The notes under the pieces: generated by a model
What the model was told of the DNA's origin: nothing
Seen by the model: the letters and a program-made list of their open reading frames with translations, nothing else
Databases searched by the model: none
Shown: positions 43,310-52,435 of the stretch, in pieces
Layout: each line of letters starts with the position of its first letter
Position numbering within the stretch: position 1 is the first letter of the stretch
Program-made: the position numbers and the translations under genes
NCBI GenBank assembly: GCA_024709105.1
Contig: JANJXJ010000016.1
Span: 1 to 64,000, forward strand
Direction: 5' to 3'
Source of the DNA: Lentimicrobium sp.
GTDB taxonomy: Bacteria > Bacteroidota > Bacteroidia > Bacteroidales > Lentimicrobiaceae
Length of the DNA: 64,000 bases

Positions 43310-44413
43310 ATGAGAAACCTGTTTTTCAGTTTATTGGCCATTGTTCTTGTGGCTTCCTGCACATCGCGCAAAGGTGATGAGTATATCATAAAAGGTACTT
43401 TAACCGGAAGTAACCTCCCCGAAAAAGTTTTTTTACAAACCAGTAAAGACGGCCGTTTCGAGGTACTTGACACAGCCGATGTAGTGGAAGGAAAGTTCAG
43501 ATTCGAAGGTAAAATCGGCAATCCCGATATGTTTTATGTCGCACTGGATGAAAACCGTTTTGCGTCATTTTTTAACGAAGCCGCAAGCATAAACATCGAA
43601 TTGCACAGCGACAGCCTGATGAACCCCAAAGTTAATGGTTCAGAGTCTGACAAACAATACCGTGAATATCTCAGGATGGTGGAGCGCCAGCGCAGCGTTG
43701 AGATTGGGCTGTATACTGCATACAACGAAGCAGCCCGTCAGAACGACACCGTTACGCTTCAAAAGCTGGAAAAAGACATAGAAGCCAATGACCTGGCTCA
43801 GAAAGAGGAAATTATAACTTATATTAAGGACAACAATGCTTCATTTGTAACCCCCTACGTTGCCCTAAGGCATGCTTATTTGTTTGAGCTGGAAGATATG
43901 GAAACCATTTATGCCGCTTTCGATAAAAAGATTACTGACGCCAAGTACGCAGTAATGTTCAACGAAAGGATTGTAATTCTGCAGAATGTTGCCATTGGCA
44001 AAACTGCACCCGATTTTACCATGAACGATGTGGAAGGCCGTCCGGTGAGTCTCTCGCAATTCCGCGGTAAATATGTACTTGTTGATTTCTGGGCTGCCTG
44101 GTGCGGGCCATGCCGTGCCGAAAATCCCAATGTTGTAGAGGCTTACAATAAATTCAAGGATGCAGGATTTGATGTACTGGGTGTGTCTCTCGACCGCAGT
44201 AAGGAGGACTGGATGCAGGCCATTGCCAAGGACAACCTCACCTGGACCCATGTTTCTGATTTACAATACTGGCAGAACGCGGCCGCAAAACTTTACGGAG
44301 TCAACTCAATTCCGGCAAATGTGCTGCTCGATAAGGATGGGGTAATCATTGCCCGAAACCTCAGGGGAGAGGATCTGCACAAAAAACTTGCAGAAGTATT
44401 GGCAGGGGTATAG
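43310..44413 (+). CDS. TlpA/AhpC-type thioredoxin-fold lipoprotein with DUF4369 domain
   Basis: A 367-residue exported protein: SpII signal with lipobox VASC (Cys at about 17), a DUF4369 domain (about 22-115, YIIKGTLTGSNLPEKVFLQT), a helical linker and a thioredoxin-fold domain (about 228-367) with the redox pair WAAWCGPCRAE and the cis-Pro segment GVNSIPANVLLDKDG. It probably catalyses thiol-disulfide exchange at the envelope. Length and order are usual for Bacteroidota. Single gene with its own terminator. Confidence 0.92.
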   Translation: MRNLFFSLLAIVLVASCTSRKGDEYIIKGTLTGSNLPEKVFLQTSKDGRFEVLDTADVVEGKFRFEGKIGNPDMFYVALDENRFASFFNEAASINIELHSDSLMNPKVNGSESDKQYREYLRMVERQRSVEIGLYTAYNEAARQNDTVTLQKLEKDIEANDLAQKEEIITYIKDNNASFVTPYVALRHAYLFELEDMETIYAAFDKKITDAKYAVMFNERIVILQNVAIGKTAPDFTMNDVEGRPVSLSQFRGKYVLVDFWAAWCGPCRAENPNVVEAYNKFKDAGFDVLGVSLDRSKEDWMQAIAKDNLTWTHVSDLQYWQNAAAKLYGVNSIPANVLLDKDGVIIARNLRGEDLHKKLAEVLAGV

Positions 44414-44435
44414 TTAAAACCAAAAACTTTTTTAG

Positions 44436-44466
44436 CGGCAGTCCATTTTACGGATTGCCGTTTTTT
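44436..44466. terminator. bidirectional intrinsic terminator
   Basis: CGGCAGTCC (44436-44444) pairs with GGATTGCCG (44452-44460) with one G-U, followed by TTTTTT on the plus strand; A-rich sequence precedes it for the minus-strand tadA. It separates the two converging genes. Confidence 0.85.
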
Positions 44467-44472
44467 GTTTAT

Positions 44473-44922
44473 CTACCTTTTCTTCTTAAAAAAATCTGTA
44501 ATCAGTGCGCTGCATTCGTCGGCCATTACCCCCCCTTTGATTTTGGTTTTGGGGTGTAACAGCGATGCATTAAGGGTAGAATAACCGCGTTTGGGGTCGC
44601 TGGCTCCAAATACAATTTCTCCTATTTGCATCCACATGGAAGCAGCGGCGCACATGGGGCAGGGCTCCAGAGTAACGTAGAGTGTGCAATCGTTCAGGTA
44701 TTTGCCGCCAATAAAGTTGGCTGCAGCAGTAAACGCCTGCATTTCGGCATGTGCTGTGGCGTCGTTAAGTGTTTCGGTAAGATTGTGCCCCCTTGCAATG
44801 ATTTTGCCATTGCTCACAATTACCGCACCAACCGGCACCTCATCGCGCTGCAATGCCTTGAGCGCTTCTTTATATGCTTCGCGCATAAATTGCAGGTCGG
44901 TGTTTTTTGATAACATTTCCAT
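44473..44922 (-). CDS. tadA: tRNA-specific adenosine deaminase (TadA-like nucleoside deaminase)
   Basis: About 150 residues with the deaminase fold: HAEMQAF (catalytic His-Ala-Glu) and PCPMCAAASMW (two zinc Cys), VPVGAVIV near the N-terminus and a C-terminal LITDFFKKKR tail. These match TadA, which makes inosine at the wobble position of tRNA-Arg. Relatives act on guanine instead, so the substrate is not fully certain. Starts at 44922 (MEMLSK) or 44916 are both plausible; an upstream start at 44982 adds a non-conserved stretch. Confidence 0.85.
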   Translation of the reverse strand: MEMLSKNTDLQFMREAYKEALKALQRDEVPVGAVIVSNGKIIARGHNLTETLNDATAHAEMQAFTAAANFIGGKYLNDCTLYVTLEPCPMCAAASMWMQIGEIVFGASDPKRGYSTLNASLLHPKTKIKGGVMADECSALITDFFKKKR

Positions 44923-45475
44923 GTAGCGGTTATTATTCCTGGTGCAAATATAGTGCAGGTTGGCTGATTGGCACATCAGCAATCGGGTAAGTATGTATAC
45001 ATATAGAACAAAATTAACAGATTGTCCCTGATGCAGTTGTTTTGAATCCTTATGGCAACCGGGAATGGCTGGTGATGGAACTGAGCCAAAACTCGGGATG
45101 CACTGGCATATATAATCCCGGGGAAGAGGGTTTTGTTTAATTTATAAATGAGTTATAATTAACATTAAGCCAACAAAATGTGCAGCTATAGTATTTAGTT
45201 TAAAAGCAATTTTGAAACAGAATAACCCAAAGTAACAAGCATTATATCTCCGGACCATCTGTCGCAGCAAAAAAAATGCAATGAATCTTCAGTAAGTCAA
45301 ACATTTTACCCAAACACTTGTTTAAGCCATTGCCCGAAGAAATGCCAGTCTGAAACGATTTTTTTCTGAATGCACTCATAATTTGGTTTTGCAGTTAAAG
45401 CAAGCCTTATTTTTCCTATAATTGCAGTCCCGAAAGGGAAGTTTTATTATTTTAATATCGGTTTTAACAACTGGA
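44923..45475. other. intergenic upstream of the ATP synthase operon
   Basis: About 550 bp without a supported gene. It must hold the promoters of tadA and of the atp operon. A TATAATTG (45417-45424, one mismatch to TAnnTTTG) lies 52 bp before atpB but has no well-spaced TTG. A short open frame without ATG (45030-45140) is noted among the rejected items. Confidence 0.5.
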
Positions 45476-46579
45476 ATGAAGAAATTTTACCTGATTATTT
45501 TTCTGTGGGTTTTCTCCCTGCAAATGCCAAATGTTGCATTAGCCGTGGGTTCCGGCGAAAACTCCGGCCACGAAGAAGACTTCAATGCAGGAGTGATGAT
45601 TATCGATCACATTGTTGACAGTTATGAGTGGCACATTGCCAGCATTGGTCATACACACATTTCCATTCCCCTGCCGGTAATACTTCTCGATGAAGGAAAA
45701 CTGCATGTTTTTCTCTCCTCAAAGTTTCATCACGGACACGATGCTTACAAGGGATTTAAAATTGAAACTGCTCAAGGTACCAACCGGGGTAAAATTGTAA
45801 AAGTAGTTCCTGAAACTATGGAAACCGACCATGAAGCCGGTAAGCCCGTTGATTTATCCATTACCAAGAATGTGGTAGGAGTTTTTGTTAGTTTTACTGT
45901 CTTGCTGCTGGTTTTCTTTTCGGTAGCCAGGGCTTACAAACGCAATGCAGGCCACGCACCCAAAGGCCTTCAGTCGGTACTGGAGCCACTTATACTCTTC
46001 ATCCGCGACGAAATAGCAAAACCCTCTATTGGGAAACATTATGAGCGGTTTATGCCGTTTTTGCTCACCATGTTCTTTTTTATCTTTTTTACCAACCTCA
46101 TTGGTTTGATACCCATATTTCCGGGAGGAGCAAATGTAACCGGCAACATTGGAGTAACCATGGTGCTGGCGCTTTTCACGTTTTTTATGACATCATTCAG
46201 TGCCAACAAGTCGTACTGGCTGCATATTTTCAACACTCCCGGCGTTCCCTGGTGGCTTAAATTTCCGGTGCCACTTTTCCCTATAATCGAGATAACCGGA
46301 GCTGTGGTAAAGCCATTTGTACTGATGATTCGTTTGTTTGCCAATATTACAGCCGGTCACATCATTGTGCTGGGATTCATCAGTCTGATTTTTGTATTTG
46401 CCAAAATTAGTCCGGGCCTGGGCTATGGTGTATCGGTAGTATCGGTATTTTTTGCCATTTTTATCAGCCTGTTGGAGCTGTTGGTGGCATTTATACAGGC
46501 CTACGTTTTTACCCTTTTGTCGGCTTTGTATTTTGGTATGGCAACAGAAGAGCATGCACACGCAGGTGAGCACCACTAA
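45476..46579 (+). CDS. atpB: F-type ATP synthase subunit a
   Basis: A 367-residue subunit a. ATG 45476 is followed by a signal peptide (KKFYLIIFLWVFSLQMPN then VALA) and a His-rich periplasmic stretch of about 90 residues (EWHIASIGHTHISIPLP, KFHHGHDAYKGF), an extension typical of Bacteroidota. The membrane part keeps the key Arg in MIRLFANITAGHI and the last helices facing the c-ring. It forms the proton path at the a-c interface. First gene of atpB-E-F-H-A-G. Confidence 0.93.
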   Translation: MKKFYLIIFLWVFSLQMPNVALAVGSGENSGHEEDFNAGVMIIDHIVDSYEWHIASIGHTHISIPLPVILLDEGKLHVFLSSKFHHGHDAYKGFKIETAQGTNRGKIVKVVPETMETDHEAGKPVDLSITKNVVGVFVSFTVLLLVFFSVARAYKRNAGHAPKGLQSVLEPLILFIRDEIAKPSIGKHYERFMPFLLTMFFFIFFTNLIGLIPIFPGGANVTGNIGVTMVLALFTFFMTSFSANKSYWLHIFNTPGVPWWLKFPVPLFPIIEITGAVVKPFVLMIRLFANITAGHIIVLGFISLIFVFAKISPGLGYGVSVVSVFFAIFISLLELLVAFIQAYVFTLLSALYFGMATEEHAHAGEHH

Positions 46580-46625
46580 GAATTTTTAAAGTTAATTTTT
46601 TGATTCATCCTTAAACCAAACAATT

Positions 46626-46886
46626 ATGACAATTTTATCAGTACTTCTGCAGGCAGCAACTGATCTGGCCCCATTGGCCAAGATGGCTGCCGCTTTCGGC
46701 GCAGGAATCGCCGCAATTGCCGCTGCATTTGGTATCGGCAACATCGGCCGTGCAGCACTTGAATCCATTGCACGCCAGCCCGAGGCTTCAGGAGACATCA
46801 GGTCAAACATGATTGTATCGGCTGCTCTTATCGAGGGAGTTGCCTTCTTTGCCATCGTGGTTTGTCTGCTTATCCTGTTCATCTGA
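46626..46886 (+). CDS. atpE: F-type ATP synthase subunit c
   Basis: An 86-residue two-helix proteolipid with the polar loop ARQPEASGD and the ion-binding Glu in ALIEGVAFF of helix 2. The residues that mark sodium-binding c subunits (Gln in helix 1 and a Ser/Thr pair next to the Glu) are absent: helix 1 has Ile at that place and Gly-Val follow the Glu, which favours protons. A strong hairpin sits directly behind the gene. Confidence 0.93.
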   Translation: MTILSVLLQAATDLAPLAKMAAAFGAGIAAIAAAFGIGNIGRAALESIARQPEASGDIRSNMIVSAALIEGVAFFAIVVCLLILFI

Positions 46887-46896
46887 TTTAAAGCAG

Positions 46897-46940
46897 AAAA
46901 AGCTTCCGGTTCAACGGTTGGTTGCGCCGGCAGCTTTTTT
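46897..46940 (+). terminator. hairpin between atpE and atpF
   Basis: AAAAAGCT (46897-46904) pairs with AGCTTTTT (46932-46939), with an inner CCGG/CCGG pairing after one mismatch, 11 bp behind the atpE stop. It looks like a partial terminator or a stabilising 3' end that could raise subunit c yield over the rest of the operon. Confidence 0.55.
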
Positions 46941-46974
46941 AAACTGAAACAGTCATTAAACTAAAAGGAACAAT

Positions 46975-47469
46975 ATGGAATTGGTAAATCCCGGAATTGG
47001 TCTCATTTTTTGGATGGCCCTTTCGTTTGGGTTGCTGTTGTTTATCCTCGGCAAATTTGTGTGGCCTCCCATTATGAAGGCATTGCACGAACGCGAAAAA
47101 AATATCGAACTGGCACTTCACGAAGCCGATAAGGCCCGCGAAGAGATGAAACAGCTTATGTTCACCAACGAGCAAATGATGCTCGAAGCCAAGGAAGAGC
47201 GCGATAAGCTTATCGGAGAAGCCCGTCAAATAAGGGAATCATTGATTGAGGAAGCCAGAGCCAAAGCTGCTGAAGAGGCCTCGCGCATGATAGAAAATGC
47301 AAGAGAACGCATTCATTTTGAGAAACTTGCTGCCATAACCGAGCTCAAAAACCAAATCGCAAACCTGTCAATCGAAATTGCAGAAAAGGTGCTGAAAAAA
47401 GAACTTTCAGACCCTGCAAAGCAGGAAGAAATGGTACGTGAATCGCTCAAAGAAATCAATCTCAATTAA
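46975..47469 (+). CDS. atpF: F-type ATP synthase subunit b
   Basis: A 164-residue subunit b: one N-terminal membrane helix (about 8-28, IFWMALSFGLLLFILGKFVW) and a long charged coiled coil (about 35-160) that forms the peripheral stalk. Follows atpE after 88 bp, a gap filled by the hairpin, and is 5 bp before atpH. Confidence 0.92.
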   Translation: MELVNPGIGLIFWMALSFGLLLFILGKFVWPPIMKALHEREKNIELALHEADKAREEMKQLMFTNEQMMLEAKEERDKLIGEARQIRESLIEEARAKAAEEASRMIENARERIHFEKLAAITELKNQIANLSIEIAEKVLKKELSDPAKQEEMVRESLKEINLN

Positions 47470-47474
47470 ATCAA

Positions 47475-48032
47475 ATGAATAATCCAAGGGTAAATATTCG
47501 TTATGCACAGGCGCTTTTCGACCTGGCCATCGAACGAAACGAAATAGAAGAAGCCCGCAGGGACATGAAACTGATTGCAACAGTTTGCAGTCAGAACGAA
47601 GATTTAATTTCGATGCTGAAAAGCCCGGTAATCAACAGCGATAAAAAAACAGGGGTAATCCGTCAGTTGTTTGGAAATCAGATCAGCAAACTGTCATTAA
47701 GTTTTGTGGAAATCATTATCCGCAAAAGAAGAGAAGCGCATCTTTATCCGATAGTAAGCACTTTTGAGGATTTGTACCTTGATTACCGAAAAATAATAAA
47801 GGCAACAGTAACTTCGGCTGAGCCACTTTCGGCGGGAGCACGCGAAAGCCTGCTTCAATTGCTTGAAAGTCAATCCGAATCAAAAATTGTGTTGTCGGAG
47901 GTGGTTGATCCGTCCATTCTTGGAGGTTTGATAGTAAAAGTAAAAAATCAGTTGTTCGACGACAGCATAAAGCAGAAACTTCAGTTACTGCGCAAAGAAT
48001 TTAATGTTAACACTTACATCAGAGAATTTTAA
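47475..48032 (+). CDS. atpH: F-type ATP synthase subunit delta
   Basis: A 185-residue delta subunit (OSCP): N-terminal helical bundle ([15 protein letters not shown], about 5-105) and the C-terminal motif [20 protein letters not shown] near residues 145-165. It joins the b stalk to the alpha3beta3 head. Eleven bp before atpA. Confidence 0.92.
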   Translation: MNNPRVNIRYAQALFDLAIERNEIEEARRDMKLIATVCSQNEDLISMLKSPVINSDKKTGVIRQLFGNQISKLSLSFVEIIIRKRREAHLYPIVSTFEDLYLDYRKIIKATVTSAEPLSAGARESLLQLLESQSESKIVLSEVVDPSILGGLIVKVKNQLFDDSIKQKLQLLRKEFNVNTYIREF

Positions 48033-48043
48033 ACTGGAAACCA

Positions 48044-49627
48044 ATGGCAGAAATTAAACCTGCAGAAGTATCGGCAATATTGCGGCAACAGCTTGCCGGG
48101 TTCAGCACACAGGCTGAGCTTGAAGAAACAGGAAGTGTTTTACAGGTGGGTGATGGAATTGCCCGCGTTTATGGCCTCACCCATGTGCAGGCTGGCGAAC
48201 TTGTTGAATTTGCAACCACAGGAGTAAAAGGTATAGTTCTGAATCTTGAAGAAGACAACGTTGGAGTGGTTATGCTCGGCGAATCTTCCTCCATTAACGA
48301 AGGTGATCTTGTGCGCCGTACCAGGCAAATTGCTTCAATTCCGGTTTCTGAGGGTATGCTGGGCAGGGTCATCAACACCGTTGGTGAGCCCATTGATGGC
48401 AAAGGCCCGTTACTGGGAGAGGTTTTTGAAATGCCACTCGAGCGAAAAGCTCCCGGGGTAATTTTCCGTCAGCCCGTAAATGAGCCGCTTCAAACCGGTA
48501 TCAAAGCCATTGATGCTATGATCCCCATAGGCCGCGGTCAGCGGGAGTTGATCATCGGCGACCGGCAAACCGGTAAGACCGCCATTGCTATTGATACCAT
48601 TCTCAATCAGAAAGAGTTTTTCGATAAAGGTGAGCCGGTTTATTGCATTTATGTTGCCATTGGACAGAAAGGCAGCAACGTTGCCAATATTGTACAGACT
48701 CTTGAGCAAAAGGGTGCCATGCAATATACAGTGGTTGTGGTTGCTACTGCCAGCGATCCTGCTGCCATGCAGTTTTATGCACCATTTGCAGGTGCTGCCA
48801 TTGGGGAATATTTCCGCGATACAGGACGTCCGGCCCTCATTATTTATGATGATCTTTCGAAGCAGGCTGTAGCTTACCGCGAAGTGTCGCTGCTGCTTAG
48901 ACGCCCTCCCGGACGTGAAGCTTATCCCGGAGATGTTTTCTATCTGCACTCTCGTTTGCTTGAAAGAGCTGCCAAAATCATCAGTTCCGATGATATTGCT
49001 AAAAACATGAACGACCTTCCCGAAAGTCTGAAAGGTAAAGTTAGAGGCGGTGGTTCGCTTACGGCACTGCCTATCATTGAAACACAGGCGGGCGACGTTT
49101 CTGCCTATATTCCCACAAACGTTATTTCAATTACCGACGGGCAGATTTTCCTTGAAAGTAATTTGTTTAACTCCGGAATCAGGCCGGCGATTAATGTTGG
49201 TATTTCAGTGTCGCGCGTTGGAGGCAATGCTCAGATTAAACCTATGAAAAAAGTGGCCGGGACTCTGAAACTTGACCAGGCTCAATATCGCGAACTGGAA
49301 GCTTTTGCCAAGTTTGGCTCAGATCTCGATGCAGTTACCAAATCCATTCTTGACAAAGGTGCACGCAACGTTGAAATTCTGAAACAGGCGCAGTATTCTC
49401 CGCTTCCTGTAGAGCAGCAGATTGCAATTATTTATTGCGGGTCAAAAGGTCTGCTGCAGAAAATTCCAATGAAAAATGTTCATAATTTTGAAGTGGAGTT
49501 TTTACACCGTTTGGAAGATACCCGCCCTGCTTTGCTTGAAAGCCTGCGCAAGGGAGCGTATACTCCTGAAATTGAGAAAGAACTGGAAGAAGCTGCACGC
49601 GAACTGGTGCGGAAATATGAAGTTTAA
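48044..49627 (+). CDS. atpA: F-type ATP synthase subunit alpha
   Basis: A 527-residue alpha subunit with beta-barrel N-domain (about 28-95), Walker [12 protein letters not shown] near residue 170, [21 protein letters not shown] (split as [14 protein letters not shown] and DVFYLHS) and the C-terminal helical domain. It holds the non-catalytic nucleotide sites. The catalytic beta subunit gene is not found in the window. Confidence 0.96.
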   Translation: MAEIKPAEVSAILRQQLAGFSTQAELEETGSVLQVGDGIARVYGLTHVQAGELVEFATTGVKGIVLNLEEDNVGVVMLGESSSINEGDLVRRTRQIASIPVSEGMLGRVINTVGEPIDGKGPLLGEVFEMPLERKAPGVIFRQPVNEPLQTGIKAIDAMIPIGRGQRELIIGDRQTGKTAIAIDTILNQKEFFDKGEPVYCIYVAIGQKGSNVANIVQTLEQKGAMQYTVVVVATASDPAAMQFYAPFAGAAIGEYFRDTGRPALIIYDDLSKQAVAYREVSLLLRRPPGREAYPGDVFYLHSRLLERAAKIISSDDIAKNMNDLPESLKGKVRGGGSLTALPIIETQAGDVSAYIPTNVISITDGQIFLESNLFNSGIRPAINVGISVSRVGGNAQIKPMKKVAGTLKLDQAQYRELEAFAKFGSDLDAVTKSILDKGARNVEILKQAQYSPLPVEQQIAIIYCGSKGLLQKIPMKNVHNFEVEFLHRLEDTRPALLESLRKGAYTPEIEKELEEAARELVRKYEV

Positions 49628-49644
49628 TCCTACATTTTTTCTTT

Positions 49645-50529
49645 ATGCCCAGTTTAAAAGAGGTAAGAACCCGAATCACTTCAGTAAAGTCAACGCAGCA
49701 GATTACCAGCGCTATGAAAATGGTGGCTGCATCAAAGTTGCGTAAAGCGCAGACCAGCATTCTGCAGCTGAGACCTTTTGCTGCACAGCAAAAGCTATTG
49801 CTTCAGCAACTTACTGCAGGGCTTGGGGATAAAACTCCAAATGTTTATGGCCGCGAACCCGAATCTGGTAAAGTATTATATGTGGTATTTTCTTCAAACA
49901 GGGGTTTGTGCGGAGCATACAACACCAATGTTATCAAACAAATGAATGCTTTATTGGCCCGGCACAGGATTGATAACAACATTCAGCATGTTTCACTGAT
50001 GACCATCGGGAAAAAAGTGAGCGAATTTTTTGCCCGTCAGCAGGTAAACATTGTTTCTTCGCACGATGAGCTATACGATCAGATGAGCTATGCAAAGGCA
50101 GTTGCAGTTGCCGAAGACCTCATGAAAAAGTTTGTTTCAGGAGAGTATGACCGTATACTTTTTGTTTATCACCAGTTCAAAAATGCTGTGGTTCAGAAGC
50201 TTCAGGTGGAACAATTTCTGCCGGTTGAAAGCCCTGAAAACGAAAACGGAGGAGCTCATCATGAAGTAGAGTATATTTTTGATCCTTCACGGACAGAAAT
50301 TCTCGAAGATTTGGTTCCACAGATTCTTAAAACACAGTTTTACAAGGCTTTGCTCGACTCATGGGCATCAGAACTGGGAGCCAGAATGACTGCCATGTCG
50401 CAGGCTACCGATAATGCTTCGGAATTGCTTAAAGAACTCAGGCTTACCTACAACAAAGCAAGGCAAGCGGCCATTACCAAGGAGATTCTTGAAATTGTCG
50501 GAGGTGCCGAAGCATTGAAAAATTCGTGA
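49645..50529 (+). CDS. atpG: F-type ATP synthase subunit gamma
   Basis: A 294-residue gamma subunit: N-terminal helix RTRITSVKSTQQITSAMKMVAASK (split as RTRITSVKSTQQ and ITSAMKMVAASKL), the Rossmann-like middle (VVFSSNRGLCGAYN) and the conserved C-terminal helix (ARMTAMSQATDNA, RQAAITKEILEIVGGAEAL). It forms the central rotor shaft. It is the last atp gene here; atpD and atpC must lie elsewhere, as in other Bacteroidota. Confidence 0.95.
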   Translation: MPSLKEVRTRITSVKSTQQITSAMKMVAASKLRKAQTSILQLRPFAAQQKLLLQQLTAGLGDKTPNVYGREPESGKVLYVVFSSNRGLCGAYNTNVIKQMNALLARHRIDNNIQHVSLMTIGKKVSEFFARQQVNIVSSHDELYDQMSYAKAVAVAEDLMKKFVSGEYDRILFVYHQFKNAVVQKLQVEQFLPVESPENENGGAHHEVEYIFDPSRTEILEDLVPQILKTQFYKALLDSWASELGARMTAMSQATDNASELLKELRLTYNKARQAAITKEILEIVGGAEALKNS

Positions 50530-50584
50530 CAAGATTGTTTAATTCAGTAAATTCATTAACTGATAACCCAAAAACCTAAGAGTT

Positions 50585-51103
50585 ATGATTTCGAAAAAAG
50601 TTGAAGAAGCAATTAATGTTCAGATTAAGAACGAGGAGCATTCATCGCGCATCTATATGGCTATGGCTTCGTGGTGCGAAACCAATGGATACCGTGGTGC
50701 TGCTGATTTCCTTTACAAGCAGAGCGACGAAGAGCGTATGCATATGCTCAAGTTTATCAAATACCTGAATGATCGTGGTGGATACGCTGTACTGGCCGGA
50801 CTTGAACTTCCTGCTTCTGAGTACAAATCGCTGCGCGATGTTTTTGATCATGTACTCAGCCACGAGGAATTTATTACTGCGTCAATCAATCAGTTGTACG
50901 AAGTATCCCTCAACGAAAAAGATTATACCACCGGTAATTTCCTGCAGTGGTATATCAACGAGCAAATCGAAGAAGAAAGCACTGTTAACGGCATCCTCGA
51001 CCGTATGAAGCTACTGGGCGATGACAAAGCCGGTATGTTCCATATAGACAAGGAACTTGAAACCATGGCAGCCGCCAAAGTGATAGACCCGCTAACTGAA
51101 TAG
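50585..51103 (+). CDS. ftnA: ferritin
   Basis: A 172-residue non-heme ferritin with all ferroxidase ligands at their E. coli FtnA positions: E17, E50, H53, E94, Q127 and E130. It oxidises Fe(II) and stores iron as a mineral in a 24-mer shell. It follows atpG by 55 bp but is probably a separate unit; a strong terminator follows. Confidence 0.94.
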   Translation: MISKKVEEAINVQIKNEEHSSRIYMAMASWCETNGYRGAADFLYKQSDEERMHMLKFIKYLNDRGGYAVLAGLELPASEYKSLRDVFDHVLSHEEFITASINQLYEVSLNEKDYTTGNFLQWYINEQIEEESTVNGILDRMKLLGDDKAGMFHIDKELETMAAAKVIDPLTE

Positions 51104-51152
51104 GGATTTTAGCTATCGGTTGTCGCAGTTGACAATATCCAACTCAAAATAA

Positions 51153-51186
51153 GCGGTTCATCGGGTTACTGATGAGCCGCATTTTG
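51153..51186. terminator. bidirectional intrinsic terminator
   Basis: GCGGTTCATC (51153-51162) pairs with GATGAGCCGC (51171-51180) with one wobble, then ATTTTG. It separates ferritin and the converging nucleotidyltransferase gene. Confidence 0.75.
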
Positions 51187-51193
51187 TATAACT

Positions 51194-51889
51194 TCACGAG
51201 TCAATATCTGCAATACTTTGGAATAAGGCAAAGATGAAGTCAGTTGCTGAATCTCCTGAACCATATGGCAATGCACTTTCGATACCTTCAGTAATGTTTG
51301 GATTTTCCAAAAGTTTCTGGCATTCTGCTTTTAAATACAATTTAACTTTTGGCTTTGAGCCATTTATATTTTTCAAAATGTTTGTACAGTTATCCAAAAG
51401 ATAAATAATATCTTCAAAATCATGACTTTGGCGCAAATCATTTCCCCCTCTGCCATTGTGGGCTTCGAATTTGGCAGCCAGGTAATATTCAGAAGGAAAC
51501 ACAAATATCCGGGTTCCATCTGGGAGTATTTTTGATATCCTATGTTCAAACCCGCTTTCGTACCATCTATTACTGAACCCAAGTACATCTGATTCTGTTG
51601 GCATAATATCTACTTTGATGCCATTGTATATCCATCTGCAAATTGGAGCACCAATCGAAGTGTCATTTTTAAATCCTTTAAATCTCAGATTATTCTCAAG
51701 TCTGAAGAAATGTAGTTTAGAACTTATCTCAATGACACAATCAATATCAAGAGTTGTTCTTATTTCTGAAACCGCCGGATTATCTGCGTATAGTTCAGCA
51801 ACAGCGCCACCTACAAACACCATCTCATCTTTTAGTTCTCCCAACCCATTTGCAACGGATTGGAGCATAAGCATATTGGTACTAGGCAT
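51194..51889 (-). CDS. nucleotidyltransferase, AbiEii/MenA-like (probable toxin component)
   Basis: A 231-residue protein with the features of minimal nucleotidyltransferases: FVGGAVAELY (about 26-35), TLDIDCVI with the two metal-binding Asp (about 47-52), a third acidic GIKVDIMP (about 92-99) and then the MenA/AbiEii-like K/R and D region (YYLAAKFEAHNGRGG, HDFEDIIYLLD). Such enzymes transfer nucleotides to tRNA or protein and act as toxins with a partner. The start overlaps the wHTH gene by 8 bp. Function as toxin is inferred. An alternative start is at 51874. AT-richer than the atp genes next door. Confidence 0.7.
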   Translation of the reverse strand: MPSTNMLMLQSVANGLGELKDEMVFVGGAVAELYADNPAVSEIRTTLDIDCVIEISSKLHFFRLENNLRFKGFKNDTSIGAPICRWIYNGIKVDIMPTESDVLGFSNRWYESGFEHRISKILPDGTRIFVFPSEYYLAAKFEAHNGRGGNDLRQSHDFEDIIYLLDNCTNILKNINGSKPKVKLYLKAECQKLLENPNITEGIESALPYGSGDSATDFIFALFQSIADIDS

Positions 51890-52403
51890 TCTTCAAGCGT
51901 TTGGTTAATTCTTCAATGGCAATTTTTATCTCTCTGGCCCGGCCAACCCTAAGAGTATCGACTATGGACAAAAGTTCATAGAACATTTTATCTTCTTTTG
52001 CAAGAACAGGCAGGGTTTTATATAATGGCTCAATGGCCTGACCTCTTTGGGATCCCTTCGAATTCGGCCATACATAAACATCAGTATCAGATAATATTTG
52101 TTCCTTTATCGGTGATGCAGAATGAGCTGTGGGAATTCCTTTGACCATTGATCCAGGTTCAGCAGGGAAAACATATTTTAATCCGTAAATTAAAAACTCA
52201 GTGAAAGAGCTGATATTTACTTTTCTTTTTTTACTGTCAATCAGTTTTGCTATCCTACATCTGTTCAAAGCTTCAGAAACTTCAGATTGACTTATTCCAA
52301 CACCATTGGCAAGATCAATATTTCTCCATTTATCATCTGCAAATGATATTATTTTTAAAAGAACAGCAATATCCTGAGGGCGCATCCCATTATGTTTCTT
52401 CAT
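51882..52403 (-). CDS. winged-helix protein, probable antitoxin/regulator partner
   Basis: A 173-residue protein with an N-terminal winged helix (residues about 8-65, DLANGVGISQSEVSEALNRC) and an unassigned C-terminal part (EPLYKTLPVLAKEDKMFYEL, then a REIKIAIEELTKRLKN helix). ATG 52403 is chosen because an upstream start at 52439 would read through the palindrome at 52417-52435. It overlaps the nucleotidyltransferase gene. The arrangement recalls AbiEi/AbiEii: a wHTH antitoxin represses its own operon. The C-terminal domain does not match AbiEi by eye. Confidence 0.65.
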   Translation of the reverse strand: MKKHNGMRPQDIAVLLKIISFADDKWRNIDLANGVGISQSEVSEALNRCRIAKLIDSKKRKVNISSFTEFLIYGLKYVFPAEPGSMVKGIPTAHSASPIKEQILSDTDVYVWPNSKGSQRGQAIEPLYKTLPVLAKEDKMFYELLSIVDTLRVGRAREIKIAIEELTKRLKNA

Positions 52404-52416
52404 AATTTTTCTTATT

Positions 52417-52435
52417 AATTCGCGATTCGCGAATT
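52417..52435. promoter_or_regulatory. palindromic operator of the wHTH/nucleotidyltransferase pair
   Basis: AATTCGCGATTCGCGAATT is a perfect inverted repeat (8-bp arms, 3-bp centre) 14 bp upstream of the wHTH start. Next to it lies the minus-strand -7 element TATATTTG (52444-52437), so the palindrome covers the expected start of transcription, the place for autorepression. Confidence 0.7.

Noticed and set aside
45091-45120. 6-bp stem CGGGAT/ATCCCG
   Set aside because: Too short and with a 15-nt loop; not distinguishable from chance.
45030-45140. 36-codon open frame upstream of atpB that reads like protein (…NPYGNREWLVMELSQNSG…)
   Set aside because: No ATG in frame at its start, short, and no known match; may be a gene remnant.
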